Shown one piece after another: positions 8,031-17,283 of a stretch of DNA of 64,000 nt. Each line of letters begins with the position of its first letter. Position 1 is the first letter of the stretch. The translations under genes were made by a program, and so were the position numbers. The notes below the pieces were generated by a model. It ran no database searches, was not told where the DNA came from, and saw only the letters and a program-made list of their open reading frames with translations. The DNA comes from Chitinophagales bacterium (GTDB taxonomy: Bacteria > Bacteroidota > Bacteroidia > Chitinophagales > Chitinophagaceae): contig JAURIR010000002.1 in the NCBI GenBank assembly GCA_030832645.1, positions 18,871-82,870 of the forward strand, in the 5' to 3' direction.

Positions 8031-10139
8031 ATGCACCCCAAAAGATATCTGGTAACATCAGCACTTCCTTATGCGAATGGACTCAAACATGTTGGTCATT
8101 TGGCGGGTGCATATATACCAGCAGACATATATGTTCGCTATCTAAGAGCCCAGCAGCGCGATGTTGTTTTTGTCTGCGGAAGCGATGAGCACGGTACAGC
8201 CATTCCCATTCAAGCAATGAAGGAAGGTTCTACCGCACAACAGATTATCGATAAATATCATCAAGCGATGAAGGAAGACTTCGCTGATCTCGGCATCAGC
8301 TTCGATATTTATCATCGAACTTCGGATCCATTGCATCACGAAACTGCCCAAGAGTTCTTTACGTATTTGCACGAACGGAATGAATTGGAAACCAAAGAAA
8401 CCGAGCAGTATTATGATGAGGCTTCCCATACTTTTTTGGCTGATCGTTATATAAAAGGAACCTGCCCTCATTGCAAAAGTGATCGGGCTTTTGGTGATCA
8501 ATGCGAATCCTGTGGAACTGCATTGAGTCCCGATGAACTCATCAATCCAGTGAGTACCATCAGCGGTAATACACCTGTTAAAAGAAAAACTACCCATTGG
8601 TATTTGCCGTTGGCAAAACACGAAGCTTTTTTAAGAGAATGGATTTTAGAGCAGCACAAGGATGATTGGCGAACTTCTGTAGTGGGGCAATGTAAAAGTT
8701 GGATTGATGGCGGATTGCAATCTCGTGCCGTTACCCGCGATTTAGATTGGGGAATCAAAGTGCCAATGAAAGATGCGGATGGAAAAGTGCTTTATGTTTG
8801 GTTTGATGCTCCAATTGGATATATTTCAGCTACGAAGCAATGGGCGATTGATCAACAAAAAGACTGGAAACCTTATTGGTACGATAACGATACACAGCTG
8901 GTGCATTTCATCGGCAAGGATAATATTGTATTTCATTGCATCATCTTTCCTGTGATGCTCAAACTTCATGGAAATATTCTTCCAACAAATGTTCCGGCAA
9001 ATGAATTTTTAAATCTGGAAGGCGATAAAATGAGTACCAGTCGTAACTGGAAACTCGAGATGCGTGATTTTATAACCGACTTTGTAAAAAAAGAAAACGG
9101 TGGAGATCAATGTGTAGATATGCTTCGGTACTACTTAACCCAAATTGCTCCAGAGTCCAAAGACAGCGAATTTACCTGGAAAGGATTTCAAGATGCTGTC
9201 AATAACGAGTTGGTAGCAGTATTTGGAAATTTTGTCAACCGCACCTTTGTATTGATGCATAAATTATGCGGTGGTAAAGTTCCAGTCTACCATCCCGATT
9301 TTGAAGACAATACAGACAGGCAATTGAGGCAGGATATTCAGGAGGCAAAAGTAAAAGTGGAGACAGCCATTGAGCAATATAAATTTCGAGAGGCGCTCTT
9401 TGAAGTAATCGATCTTGCAAGAAAGGGAAATAAATACATGCAGGAAAAGGAGCCATGGATCAAAGTGAAAACACTTCAAGAAGATCCATCTCAACAGCAA
9501 TCAATTGATAATTGCTTACACAATTGTTTGCAGCTTACTGCAAACCTTTCTATTTTGATTCACCCTTTCTTGCCCTCCACTGCTTTAAAGATGTGTAAAA
9601 TGATGAAGTTAGTGGAGAAAGTCTTGGACTGGTCCAATGCAGGTAACTTAAAACTGCTCAGTGTTGGCTATTCTTTACGTGAACCTCAATTGTTGTTTAG
9701 AAAAATAGACGACGAAGAAATTGAGGCACAAATTCAAAAATTAAAATCAGCTGCTATGCAGTCTTCCGAACAATCTACAGATCAACCAGTATCAACCTAT
9801 TTACCCCTCAAGCCTGAAATCTCCATCGATGATTTTGGAAAAATAGATTTGCGTACCGGTGTTATCTTGTCCGCACAAAAGGTTCCCAAAGCAGATAAAC
9901 TGTTGCAACTAGAAGTTGATCTAGGGTTTGAAAAACGTACAATTCTTTCAGGGATAGCTATGCATTTTTCACCCGAAGATATTATTGGTAAGCAAGTGAT
10001 TGTTGTTGCCAACCTTGCTCCACGAAAAATGCGTGGTATTGATAGCAATGGTATGATTCTTATGGCAGAAGACCTCAATGGAACCCTTCATTTTGCGAGT
10101 GCGGGTGATGTAGCAACAGGTGGTTGGAAAGTTTCATAA
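8031..10139 (+). CDS. metG: Methionyl-tRNA synthetase with C-terminal tRNA-binding domain
   Basis: Class I aminoacyl-tRNA synthetase charging tRNA-Met. Visible are a HIGH-type motif (HVGHL) near the N terminus, a zinc knuckle with CPHC and CESC (about residues 144-166), the KMSTS signature loop (about 332-336), the anticodon-binding helical region, and a C-terminal EMAP-II/Trbp111-like domain from about residue 600 (KIDLRTGVIL). At about 702 aa it is the long MetG1-type form. The ATG at 8031 is preferred over the TTG at 8007 because that TTG lies in the promoter box. Confidence 0.97.
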   Translation: MHPKRYLVTSALPYANGLKHVGHLAGAYIPADIYVRYLRAQQRDVVFVCGSDEHGTAIPIQAMKEGSTAQQIIDKYHQAMKEDFADLGISFDIYHRTSDPLHHETAQEFFTYLHERNELETKETEQYYDEASHTFLADRYIKGTCPHCKSDRAFGDQCESCGTALSPDELINPVSTISGNTPVKRKTTHWYLPLAKHEAFLREWILEQHKDDWRTSVVGQCKSWIDGGLQSRAVTRDLDWGIKVPMKDADGKVLYVWFDAPIGYISATKQWAIDQQKDWKPYWYDNDTQLVHFIGKDNIVFHCIIFPVMLKLHGNILPTNVPANEFLNLEGDKMSTSRNWKLEMRDFITDFVKKENGGDQCVDMLRYYLTQIAPESKDSEFTWKGFQDAVNNELVAVFGNFVNRTFVLMHKLCGGKVPVYHPDFEDNTDRQLRQDIQEAKVKVETAIEQYKFREALFEVIDLARKGNKYMQEKEPWIKVKTLQEDPSQQQSIDNCLHNCLQLTANLSILIHPFLPSTALKMCKMMKLVEKVLDWSNAGNLKLLSVGYSLREPQLLFRKIDDEEIEAQIQKLKSAAMQSSEQSTDQPVSTYLPLKPEISIDDFGKIDLRTGVILSAQKVPKADKLLQLEVDLGFEKRTILSGIAMHFSPEDIIGKQVIVVANLAPRKMRGIDSNGMILMAEDLNGTLHFASAGDVATGGWKVS

Positions 10140-10178
10140 GCAACCATTTTTTTCGATTATTTCCATTTTAAAAAAATG

Positions 10179-10206
10179 TAACTTTAAGCGAAGGCGATAA
10201 CGCCTT
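10179..10206 (+). promoter_or_regulatory. -7-like box and hairpin upstream of the FadN-type gene
   Basis: TAACTTTA (10179-10186) resembles the -7 element with the last base changed. A short perfect hairpin follows at once: AAGGCG-ATAA-CGCCTT (10191-10206). No T-run follows, so it is not a convincing terminator for metG. If the box is used, transcription would start inside or next to the hairpin and leave a leader of about 60 nt. Confidence 0.35.
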
Positions 10207-10252
10207 GCTGCATGAATATTTTGTGCATACATACCACAATTAACTTCTGAAA

Positions 10253-12640
10253 ATGAAGCCCCAAATTAAAAAAGTTGCCGTACTAGGAAGCGGGGTCATG
10301 GGATCTCGCATTGCTTGTCATTTTGCAAACATCGGAATACCTGTTTTACTATTGGATATTACTTCCCCCGATGCAAAACCCGAAGACAAGAAAGCGATAA
10401 AAGATAAATTGGTGAACGCTGCATTACAAGCTGCCATAAAATCCAATCCATCCCCCATTTATACAAAAGACGTCGTTAAGTTAATCACTACTGGAAATTT
10501 CGACGACGATCTTTCAAAAATCAATCAGTGTGATTGGATTCTTGAAGTGGTAGTTGAACGGTTGGATATCAAAAAACAATTGTACGATCGAGTAGAGAAG
10601 CATCGTAAGCCCGGTACCATCATTACTTCCAATACTTCTGGAATTCCAATTCATTTAATGGCCGAAGGTCGATCTGAAGATTTTCAACAACATTTTTGCG
10701 GAGCACATTTTTTCAATCCTCCTCGCTATCTCCGTTTATTGGAAATCATTCCTACTTCTTATACCCAACAGTGGGTAGTTGATTTTTTGATGCAATACGG
10801 CGATTTGTATTTAGGTAAGACTACGGTGCTTTGTAAAGACACTCCTGGATTTATTGCAAATAGAATTGGCATATTCGGTATTATGTCGCTCTTGCAAACA
10901 ATGGAAAAAATGAATCTTTCCATAGACGAGGTAGATGCATTAACAGGCCCCGTCATTGGCCGACCAAAATCTGCCACCTTCCGTACTGCTGATGTCGTAG
11001 GTATTGATACTATGGTGCATGTAGCAAAAGGGCTCTATGAAAATTGTCCCTCGGATGAAGCGAGAGAGGTTTTTACAATTCCATCCTGGCTTCAACAGAT
11101 CAACGACAATAAATGGTTGGGAGATAAAACAGGACAAGGTTTTTTCAAGAAGACGAAGAACACAGCAGGGGAGAAAGAAATACTCACACTCGATTTGAAA
11201 ACAATGGAGTATGGGCCACGAAAAAAATCAAAGTTTGCAACCATCGATGCTGCGAAACCTATCGATGACTTGCACACTCGCTTGAAGATGCTTTGCGCAG
11301 CACCTGATAAAGTGGGAGATTTTTACCGCCAATTCCACTACAAACTTTTTTCCTACATCTCTCATCGTGTACCCGAAATATCTGATACCCTTTTTAGTAT
11401 CGATAATGCAATGATGACGGGTTTCGGATGGGAAATAGGTGCTTTTGAATCATGGGATCTTTTGGGTGTGGAAAGAACAGTGGCAGAGATGAAAAAAGCA
11501 GGATTTGCTGTGGCCGGATGGGTAGACGAAATGCTTGCTGCTGGAATCAAATCATTTTTTACCGTTAAAGATGGTAAACGTTTTGCATACTCTCCGATAA
11601 CAAAAAGCATGCAAACAGTCTATGCGTCCGGGCAAGAAGATGCATTCATAGTAATGAAACATTTTGAAGGACAGACAGTATGGAAGAACAGCGCTTGCAG
11701 AACATATCACCTGGGCGAGGATGTCCTAGGACTGGAATGGTATACTAAAATGGGAAGTATTGGAGGAGAAGTATTGGAAGGAATACAAAAAAGTATCTCA
11801 CTCGCTGAAGACAAATACAAAGGATTGGTAATCGGAAATTCGGGAAATAATTTTTCTGCCGGAGCGAACGTTGGAATGATTTTTATGCTTGCTATCGAAC
11901 AAGAGTACGATGAGCTCGACATGGCCATCAGGATGTTTCAAAACACTATGATGCGGGCAAGGTATTCTGCTATTCCTGTTGTAGTTGCTCCACATGCATT
12001 GTCACTTGGAGGTGCATGCGAACTGAGTTTACACTCAGATAAAATTTGTGCTGCAGCTGAAACATATATCGGATTGGTAGAACTGGGTGTTGGATTGATT
12101 CCGGGCGGCGGAGGTTCCAAAGAGTTTACTTTGAGAGCAGCCGATGAAATGCACGAAGACGAACCGGAAAATATTACATTAAAAAACAGATTCATTACGG
12201 TAGCTACTGCCAAAGTAGCCACCTCTGCAAAAGAGGGATATCAATTGGGAATTTTACGTAAAGGGCAGGATGAAGTGGTAATGAATCAGGATAGAAGAAT
12301 CAGCGAAGCAAAAAAGTCTGTTGTTGAAATGTATAATAGTGGATACGTAATGCCTCAACCACGTAGTGATATCAAAGTGTTAGGAAGAACCGGTCTCGGT
12401 GCATTGATTGCCGGTGTTCACGTAATGGAACAGGGTGGATATGCTACTGCCCATGATGCATTGGTTGCCAGAAAATTGGCCTATGTTATGTGCGGAGGAG
12501 ACATCAGCGAACCTACCCTGGTCTCTGAGCAATATTTGCTTGATCTTGAACGGGAAGCATTCCTTAGTTTATGCGGCGAAAAAAAGACCTTAGAGCGCAT
12601 CCAAAGTGTTCTAAAAGGCGGTAAGCCAGTCCGCAACTAA
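10253..12640 (+). CDS. FadN-type 3-hydroxyacyl-CoA dehydrogenase/enoyl-CoA hydratase fusion
   Basis: Bifunctional beta-oxidation enzyme carrying out hydration of enoyl-CoA and NAD-dependent oxidation of 3-hydroxyacyl-CoA. The dehydrogenase comes first, with VLGSGVMGSRIA (about residues 10-21), the catalytic-His segment AHFFNPPRYL and PGFIANRIG. The crotonase domain follows from about residue 495, with NFSAGAN, LGGACELSL and GLIPGGGG forming the oxyanion hole and catalytic-Glu region. This domain order and the 795-aa length resemble B. subtilis FadN rather than FadB/FadJ, which have the hydratase first. No thiolase or acyl-CoA dehydrogenase gene is adjacent, so partner genes must lie elsewhere. 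Confidence 0.92.
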   Translation: MKPQIKKVAVLGSGVMGSRIACHFANIGIPVLLLDITSPDAKPEDKKAIKDKLVNAALQAAIKSNPSPIYTKDVVKLITTGNFDDDLSKINQCDWILEVVVERLDIKKQLYDRVEKHRKPGTIITSNTSGIPIHLMAEGRSEDFQQHFCGAHFFNPPRYLRLLEIIPTSYTQQWVVDFLMQYGDLYLGKTTVLCKDTPGFIANRIGIFGIMSLLQTMEKMNLSIDEVDALTGPVIGRPKSATFRTADVVGIDTMVHVAKGLYENCPSDEAREVFTIPSWLQQINDNKWLGDKTGQGFFKKTKNTAGEKEILTLDLKTMEYGPRKKSKFATIDAAKPIDDLHTRLKMLCAAPDKVGDFYRQFHYKLFSYISHRVPEISDTLFSIDNAMMTGFGWEIGAFESWDLLGVERTVAEMKKAGFAVAGWVDEMLAAGIKSFFTVKDGKRFAYSPITKSMQTVYASGQEDAFIVMKHFEGQTVWKNSACRTYHLGEDVLGLEWYTKMGSIGGEVLEGIQKSISLAEDKYKGLVIGNSGNNFSAGANVGMIFMLAIEQEYDELDMAIRMFQNTMMRARYSAIPVVVAPHALSLGGACELSLHSDKICAAAETYIGLVELGVGLIPGGGGSKEFTLRAADEMHEDEPENITLKNRFITVATAKVATSAKEGYQLGILRKGQDEVVMNQDRRISEAKKSVVEMYNSGYVMPQPRSDIKVLGRTGLGALIAGVHVMEQGGYATAHDALVARKLAYVMCGGDISEPTLVSEQYLLDLEREAFLSLCGEKKTLERIQSVLKGGKPVRN

Positions 12641-12654
12641 TTCAATATTTGCTG

Positions 12655-12662
12655 TATATTTA
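12655..12662 (+). promoter_or_regulatory. Possible -7 element of the BNR protein gene
   Basis: TATATTTA, a TAnnTTTG match except for the last base, lies 20 nt before the ATG at 12683 and after the FadN-type gene stop. Confidence 0.35.
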
Positions 12663-12682
12663 ATGTCTTCAAAATTTATCTC

Positions 12683-15600
12683 ATGAAACAGATTTTTCTG
12701 CTAGTAGCATCCCTATTTTTTTTCTCCGCAACTTTTTCTCAAAAAAGTAAAGCGGTTGCATCCACTCCACCTAAACCCTCGGTATATGACCCAAGTCTAC
12801 TTGGGAATGTGAAGTATCGACTGCTCGGCCCTTTCAGAGGTGGAAGAAGTGGCGCAGTTGCTGGAAGTTATAAATCAAAAAACACTTTCTACTTTGGTGC
12901 AACAGGTGGCGGAGTATGGAAAACCACTGATGGCGGCAGCAATTGGAAAAACATCACCGATAAATATTTTGGTGGAACCATCGGTGCAGTTGAGGTAGCA
13001 CCTTCCAATGAAAATATCCTCTATGTTGGAGAAGGCGAAAATACCATGCGTGGTAACGTAGCCGAAGGGTTTGGCGGCATGTGGAAATCTGAAGACGGCG
13101 GTAAAAGCTGGAAGAATATCGGACTAAAAGATACACGTCACATCACTAATATTATCATTCACCCAACCGATCCCAATACTGTTTGGGCAGGTGTAATGGG
13201 ACATCTATTCGGTCCCGGAACAGAAAGAGGTGTTTTCAAAACCACTGACGGTGGTAAAACTTGGAAAAAAGTATTGTATGTAAATGACCAAACGGGTTGT
13301 GCTGACTTGGTTATGGAGCCCGGGAATCCTACAGTGCTGTATGCTGGTACCTGGAGACTTATCCGCACTCCTTACAGTTTGGAAAGCGGTGGGGAAGGAT
13401 CTGGGCTATGGAAAAGTACTGACGGTGGTGAAACATGGAATAATATAAGTACATCAAAAGGTCTTCCAAAAGGTGTTTGGGGAATTGTGGGCGTAGCAGT
13501 TGCACCTTCCAATGTAGACAAAGTATATGCATTGGTTGAAAATGAAAAAGGCGGATTATTTGTAAGTAACGACGGAGGACAGACCTGGTCGTTGCAAAGC
13601 AGCGATAACAATATTCGTCAACGTGCATGGTACTACTCTAAAATATTTGTAGATCCCAAGAACGAGAATTTGATTTATTGTCCAAACGTGAACTTCCTCA
13701 AAAGTAGAGATGGCGGTAAAACATTCCAGACCCTTAGAACTCCTCACGGCGACCACCATGATTTATGGATTGATCCTGAAGATGGAAAGAGAATGATCGT
13801 TGCAGATGATGGAGGAGCTCAGGTGAGTTTCGATGAGGGAAATAATTGGAGTTCCTACATGAATCAACCCACTTCACAAATTTATCGTGTAAGTACTGAT
13901 AATTCGTTCCCATACCGTGTGTTGGGAGCTCAACAAGATAATTCAACTATTCGTATCAAATCTGCTACCTACGGCTCGTACATCACAGAACAAGATTGGG
14001 ATGTTACGGCAGGAGCAGAGAGTGGATACGTGGTAGCTGATCCATTGAATCCGGACGTTGTATACGGTGGTAACTATGGAGGTTATCTTTCTCGATTGGA
14101 TCATCGCACCGGCGAAAACAGAAATGTTTCCGTATGGCCAGACAATCCAATGGGTGCAGGTGCAGATGTTCAGAAGTTCAGATTCCAATGGAATTTCCCA
14201 ACATTTTTCTCCCCTCATAATCCTAAGAAGCTATACTGTGCAGGCAATGCATTGTTTGTTACCGAAAACGAGGGAGCTACATGGCGCCAAATTTCACCAG
14301 ATCTAACGACGAACGATAAATCCAAGCAAGTTTCAAGCGGTGGCCCCATAACCAAAGACAATACCTCTGTAGAATACTATTGTACCATTTTTACTGCTGC
14401 TGAAAGTTCAGTTGAAAAAGATCTTTTATGGACAGGCAGCGACGATGGGTTGGTATTCGTTAGTAAAGACGGTGGTGGAAATTGGAGCAATGTTACACCC
14501 AAGGATTCTCCAAAATGGATGATGTGGAATGCCATTGAAGTTGATCCTTTCAAAAAAGGTGCTGCTTACATTGTAGGTACTCGTTATAAGTTGGATGATT
14601 ATACACCCTATATCTACAAAACAGAAGATTATGGTCAAACATGGAAATTGATTACATCTGGCATCGAATCTCATCACTTTACACGCGTCGTGAGAGCAGA
14701 TCATAAGCGCCCTGGATTATTGTATGCTGGAACAGAATATGGAATGTACATCAGTTACAATGATGGTGCATCTTGGCAGTCATTCCAGTTGAATTTACCA
14801 ATGGTGCCTATCACAGATTTGACGATTAAAAACAATGACCTCGTTGTGGCAACACAGGGAAGGGCTTTTTGGGTGATAGACGATCTTTCGCAAATTCAGC
14901 AAATGGATCCTTCTATCAAATCAAAATCATTGCATGTATTTTCGGCAAATCCTTCTTATCGCATTCCTCCTGTTGTTAGTAGATGGGGTGCATCGGTAAG
15001 TGCTCCTGCCAATGTTGCAATGAATCCAAACAAAGGAGCCGTGATTAATTTCTATGCAGGCGCAGTTACAGACAGTAGCACTGCAAGTGTTGCGGTATAC
15101 GATGCAAAGGGAAAATTGATCAGTAGAACAACAACGGAATCAAAATCCAATCCAATAAAGTTGTCTAAAGGAAACAATCAATTTGTTTGGGATATGCAAT
15201 ATGCAGCAACTGATAAGATTGATGATTTGATTTTATGGACAGGCGTTCCAGGCAATATCACAGCGATTCCTGGAAACTACAAGGCAGTTGTTCGAGTGGA
15301 TAAAGACTCAGCAGAAGTACCTTTTACATTATTGGCAGATCCCAACTATGCATGTTCTCAAGCTGATTATGAAGCACAGTTGGATTTCTTATTAAAGGTG
15401 CAAGGTAAATTCAATGAAACCATGAAGGCGATCAAAGACATTCGACAAGCAAGGAGCCAAATGCAGGATTTTGTTTCAAAACAAGGCGCTTCATGTCCAA
15501 AAGAGTTGAAGCAATTGTCGGAAGATCTCTCCAAGCAATTGACCGCTGTTGAAGAGAAGTTACACCAAACAAAAGCAAAAAGTGGCCAGGATGTATTGAA

Positions 15601-15817
15601 CTTTCCTATTCGATTGGATGATAAATTAGGAGGTGTGTTTGATATGGCTGCCAGCGGCAACATGGCACCAAGCAAAGGAGCAATTGAGGTATTTGCAGAA
15701 TTGTCTGGTCAAGTAGACGAGCAAATAACAAAGCTCAAATCCATTCTTACAAATGGATTGAGCTCTTTTAATAAAATGATTACAGAAAAAGGATTGCCTG
15801 TAGTAGTAGTGAAATAA
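12683..15817 (+). CDS. Exported BNR/Asp-box beta-propeller protein
   Basis: Large exported protein of the sortilin/VPS10-like, WD40/YVTN/BNR type, 1044 aa. It has a signal peptide of about 19 residues (FLLVASLFFFSATFS). About eleven Asp-box motifs of the form S/T-x-D-G-G-x-T/S-W are visible, for example KTTDGGSNW, KSEDGGKSW and KTEDYGQTW, which indicates one or two beta-propellers. The C-terminal quarter lacks them and contains a FlgD-like/Ig-like stretch and a helical tail. Such proteins are often labelled glycosyl hydrolase, but no sialidase catalytic set was recognised, so an enzymatic role is unproven. The 3' end encodes a terminator-like hairpin. Confidence 0.85.
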   Translation: MKQIFLLVASLFFFSATFSQKSKAVASTPPKPSVYDPSLLGNVKYRLLGPFRGGRSGAVAGSYKSKNTFYFGATGGGVWKTTDGGSNWKNITDKYFGGTIGAVEVAPSNENILYVGEGENTMRGNVAEGFGGMWKSEDGGKSWKNIGLKDTRHITNIIIHPTDPNTVWAGVMGHLFGPGTERGVFKTTDGGKTWKKVLYVNDQTGCADLVMEPGNPTVLYAGTWRLIRTPYSLESGGEGSGLWKSTDGGETWNNISTSKGLPKGVWGIVGVAVAPSNVDKVYALVENEKGGLFVSNDGGQTWSLQSSDNNIRQRAWYYSKIFVDPKNENLIYCPNVNFLKSRDGGKTFQTLRTPHGDHHDLWIDPEDGKRMIVADDGGAQVSFDEGNNWSSYMNQPTSQIYRVSTDNSFPYRVLGAQQDNSTIRIKSATYGSYITEQDWDVTAGAESGYVVADPLNPDVVYGGNYGGYLSRLDHRTGENRNVSVWPDNPMGAGADVQKFRFQWNFPTFFSPHNPKKLYCAGNALFVTENEGATWRQISPDLTTNDKSKQVSSGGPITKDNTSVEYYCTIFTAAESSVEKDLLWTGSDDGLVFVSKDGGGNWSNVTPKDSPKWMMWNAIEVDPFKKGAAYIVGTRYKLDDYTPYIYKTEDYGQTWKLITSGIESHHFTRVVRADHKRPGLLYAGTEYGMYISYNDGASWQSFQLNLPMVPITDLTIKNNDLVVATQGRAFWVIDDLSQIQQMDPSIKSKSLHVFSANPSYRIPPVVSRWGASVSAPANVAMNPNKGAVINFYAGAVTDSSTASVAVYDAKGKLISRTTTESKSNPIKLSKGNNQFVWDMQYAATDKIDDLILWTGVPGNITAIPGNYKAVVRVDKDSAEVPFTLLADPNYACSQADYEAQLDFLLKVQGKFNETMKAIKDIRQARSQMQDFVSKQGASCPKELKQLSEDLSKQLTAVEEKLHQTKAKSGQDVLNFPIRLDDKLGGVFDMAASGNMAPSKGAIEVFAELSGQVDEQITKLKSILTNGLSSFNKMITEKGLPVVVVK
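15732..15770. terminator. Terminator-like hairpin inside the 3' end of the BNR gene
   Basis: AGCTCAAATCCATT pairs with AATGGATTGAGCT (13 bp with a single bulged A) around a 6-7 nt loop, followed by CTTTTAAT on the plus strand. The minus strand also has a T-rich run after the hairpin. It lies about 50 nt before the BNR stop, and the convergent GH109 gene ends 8 nt past that stop, so it could terminate both. Confidence 0.55.
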
Positions 15818-15824
15818 CCAAACG

Positions 15825-17225
15825 CTATTTCATTACAGGTCTAACTCCTGTAGTAGCCCCACCATTCAACGTAATGTCGTGGGGCTTATTATTTTTCCAT
15901 GCACCCCTTGTGAAATCTGGAACATCAACCGATGAGGATCTTTTCTTCAAGGATGCTTCACTCAAGGGCCCTACTGCACTCCAGGAAGCTGCGTCGTATA
16001 CATCTTGATCCAACGGCAATCCATTTCTCAAACAGTCAATCAACCTCCAGTCCATGATGAAATCCATACCCCCGTGTCCACCAACATTTTTCGCAATTTC
16101 ACCTATGTGCTTCACAATTGGCAGAGTGTATTTTTCTTGTGCCTGCTTTAGTTCTTCGGGTTTCATCCAGCCATGACCGAGAGCAATGCGCTCGGGGCCA
16201 GGCCATTTTTGTGCAGCACCTTTGGTGCCACTTACCAAGTGTATTCTCGAATATGGTCGAATGGTTGAAACATCGTGTTGTACCATCAGCGTCTTGCCGA
16301 AATTGGTTTTGATGACCGTGGTATTCATATTCCCCCTGTAGTTCTTATTTGCATAAGGCTTAAAAAAATCATCCTTAGCAGCCAATTCATTCGCCATGTT
16401 GCCCATGGTAAAATCATTGGTACTCATACTAATTAGGTAATCAAATTTATCTCCACGGTTGATACTCATGCATTGTGCAATTGGTCCAAGTCCGTGTGTT
16501 GGATAGAGACTTCCATTACGGGTCATGTTCTCCTTCAATCTCCACATGTCTGCGTATCCGTTTTTATCAAAAAGGTAATCTTTGGTCAAATCATGGATGT
16601 AAGCACCCTCTGCATGTACCAGCTCTCCAAACAATCCATTTCTTGCCATATTGAGTGTGAGCAATTCAAAGAAATCGTAACAACAATTCTCAAGCATCAT
16701 CATGTGCTTGCGTGTTTTTTCGGAAGTTTCTACCAGTTCCCAGCATTCGTCAATGGTTTTTGCTGCTGGAACTTCGGAGGCAGCATGCTTGCCATTTTTC
16801 ATTGCATAAACAGAAATGGGTGTATGCAAATGCCAGGGGGTAGTTACATATACAAGATCAATATCATTTGATTCGCACAGTGCTTTCCATCCTTCTTCTC
16901 CCGAATATGCTTTTGCTGCGGGCAATCCCTTTTTAGTAAGGATATTTTGGGCTTTATCTACTCTGTCGGAATATTTATCACAAAGCGCCCTTACCTCTAC
17001 ACCCTCAATATAACTTAGTCGGTCTACTGCACCCGGACCTCTTTGTCCAAGCCCCACAACTCCAACTCTAACAGTTGAAAGTTTAGGTGCTGCGAATCCA
17101 CACATATTGAATGTTTTCGGCCCTTTGGGATCTGCAGCTAGACTTGCTTCTGTTCCAAGCGAAGTTGCCAATGCACCAGTGCTTAATGTGATGTTTTTTA
17201 AGAAGGATCTTCTATTGCTTGACAT
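15825..17225 (-). CDS. GH109-type Gfo/Idh/MocA oxidoreductase-fold glycosidase, Tat-exported
   Basis: NAD-dependent glycosidase-type protein. In GH109, an alpha-N-acetylgalactosaminidase family, NAD takes part in a redox-assisted elimination mechanism. The N terminus carries a twin-arginine signal (NRRSFLKN, then a hydrophobic stretch), so export is through Tat, folded with cofactor. The Rossmann motif GVVGLGQRGPGAV (about residues 54-66), TTPWHLHTP, EVPAAKTIDECW, LENCCYDFFELL and THGLGPIAQ are all strings typical of GH109. The 466 residues fit the family. The specific substrate is inferred from the family only. Confidence 0.85.
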   Translation of the reverse strand: MSSNRRSFLKNITLSTGALATSLGTEASLAADPKGPKTFNMCGFAAPKLSTVRVGVVGLGQRGPGAVDRLSYIEGVEVRALCDKYSDRVDKAQNILTKKGLPAAKAYSGEEGWKALCESNDIDLVYVTTPWHLHTPISVYAMKNGKHAASEVPAAKTIDECWELVETSEKTRKHMMMLENCCYDFFELLTLNMARNGLFGELVHAEGAYIHDLTKDYLFDKNGYADMWRLKENMTRNGSLYPTHGLGPIAQCMSINRGDKFDYLISMSTNDFTMGNMANELAAKDDFFKPYANKNYRGNMNTTVIKTNFGKTLMVQHDVSTIRPYSRIHLVSGTKGAAQKWPGPERIALGHGWMKPEELKQAQEKYTLPIVKHIGEIAKNVGGHGGMDFIMDWRLIDCLRNGLPLDQDVYDAASWSAVGPLSEASLKKRSSSVDVPDFTRGAWKNNKPHDITLNGGATTGVRPVMK

Positions 17226-17283
17226 ATGGTTGATTTATTCATGAAGATAATGAACTTACCATAAATAGATCAATACCCCAAGA

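Noticed and set aside
12683-15817. Sialidase call for the BNR protein
   Set aside because: Asp-box repeats alone do not define a sialidase; the arginine triad and FRIP-type motif were not recognised.
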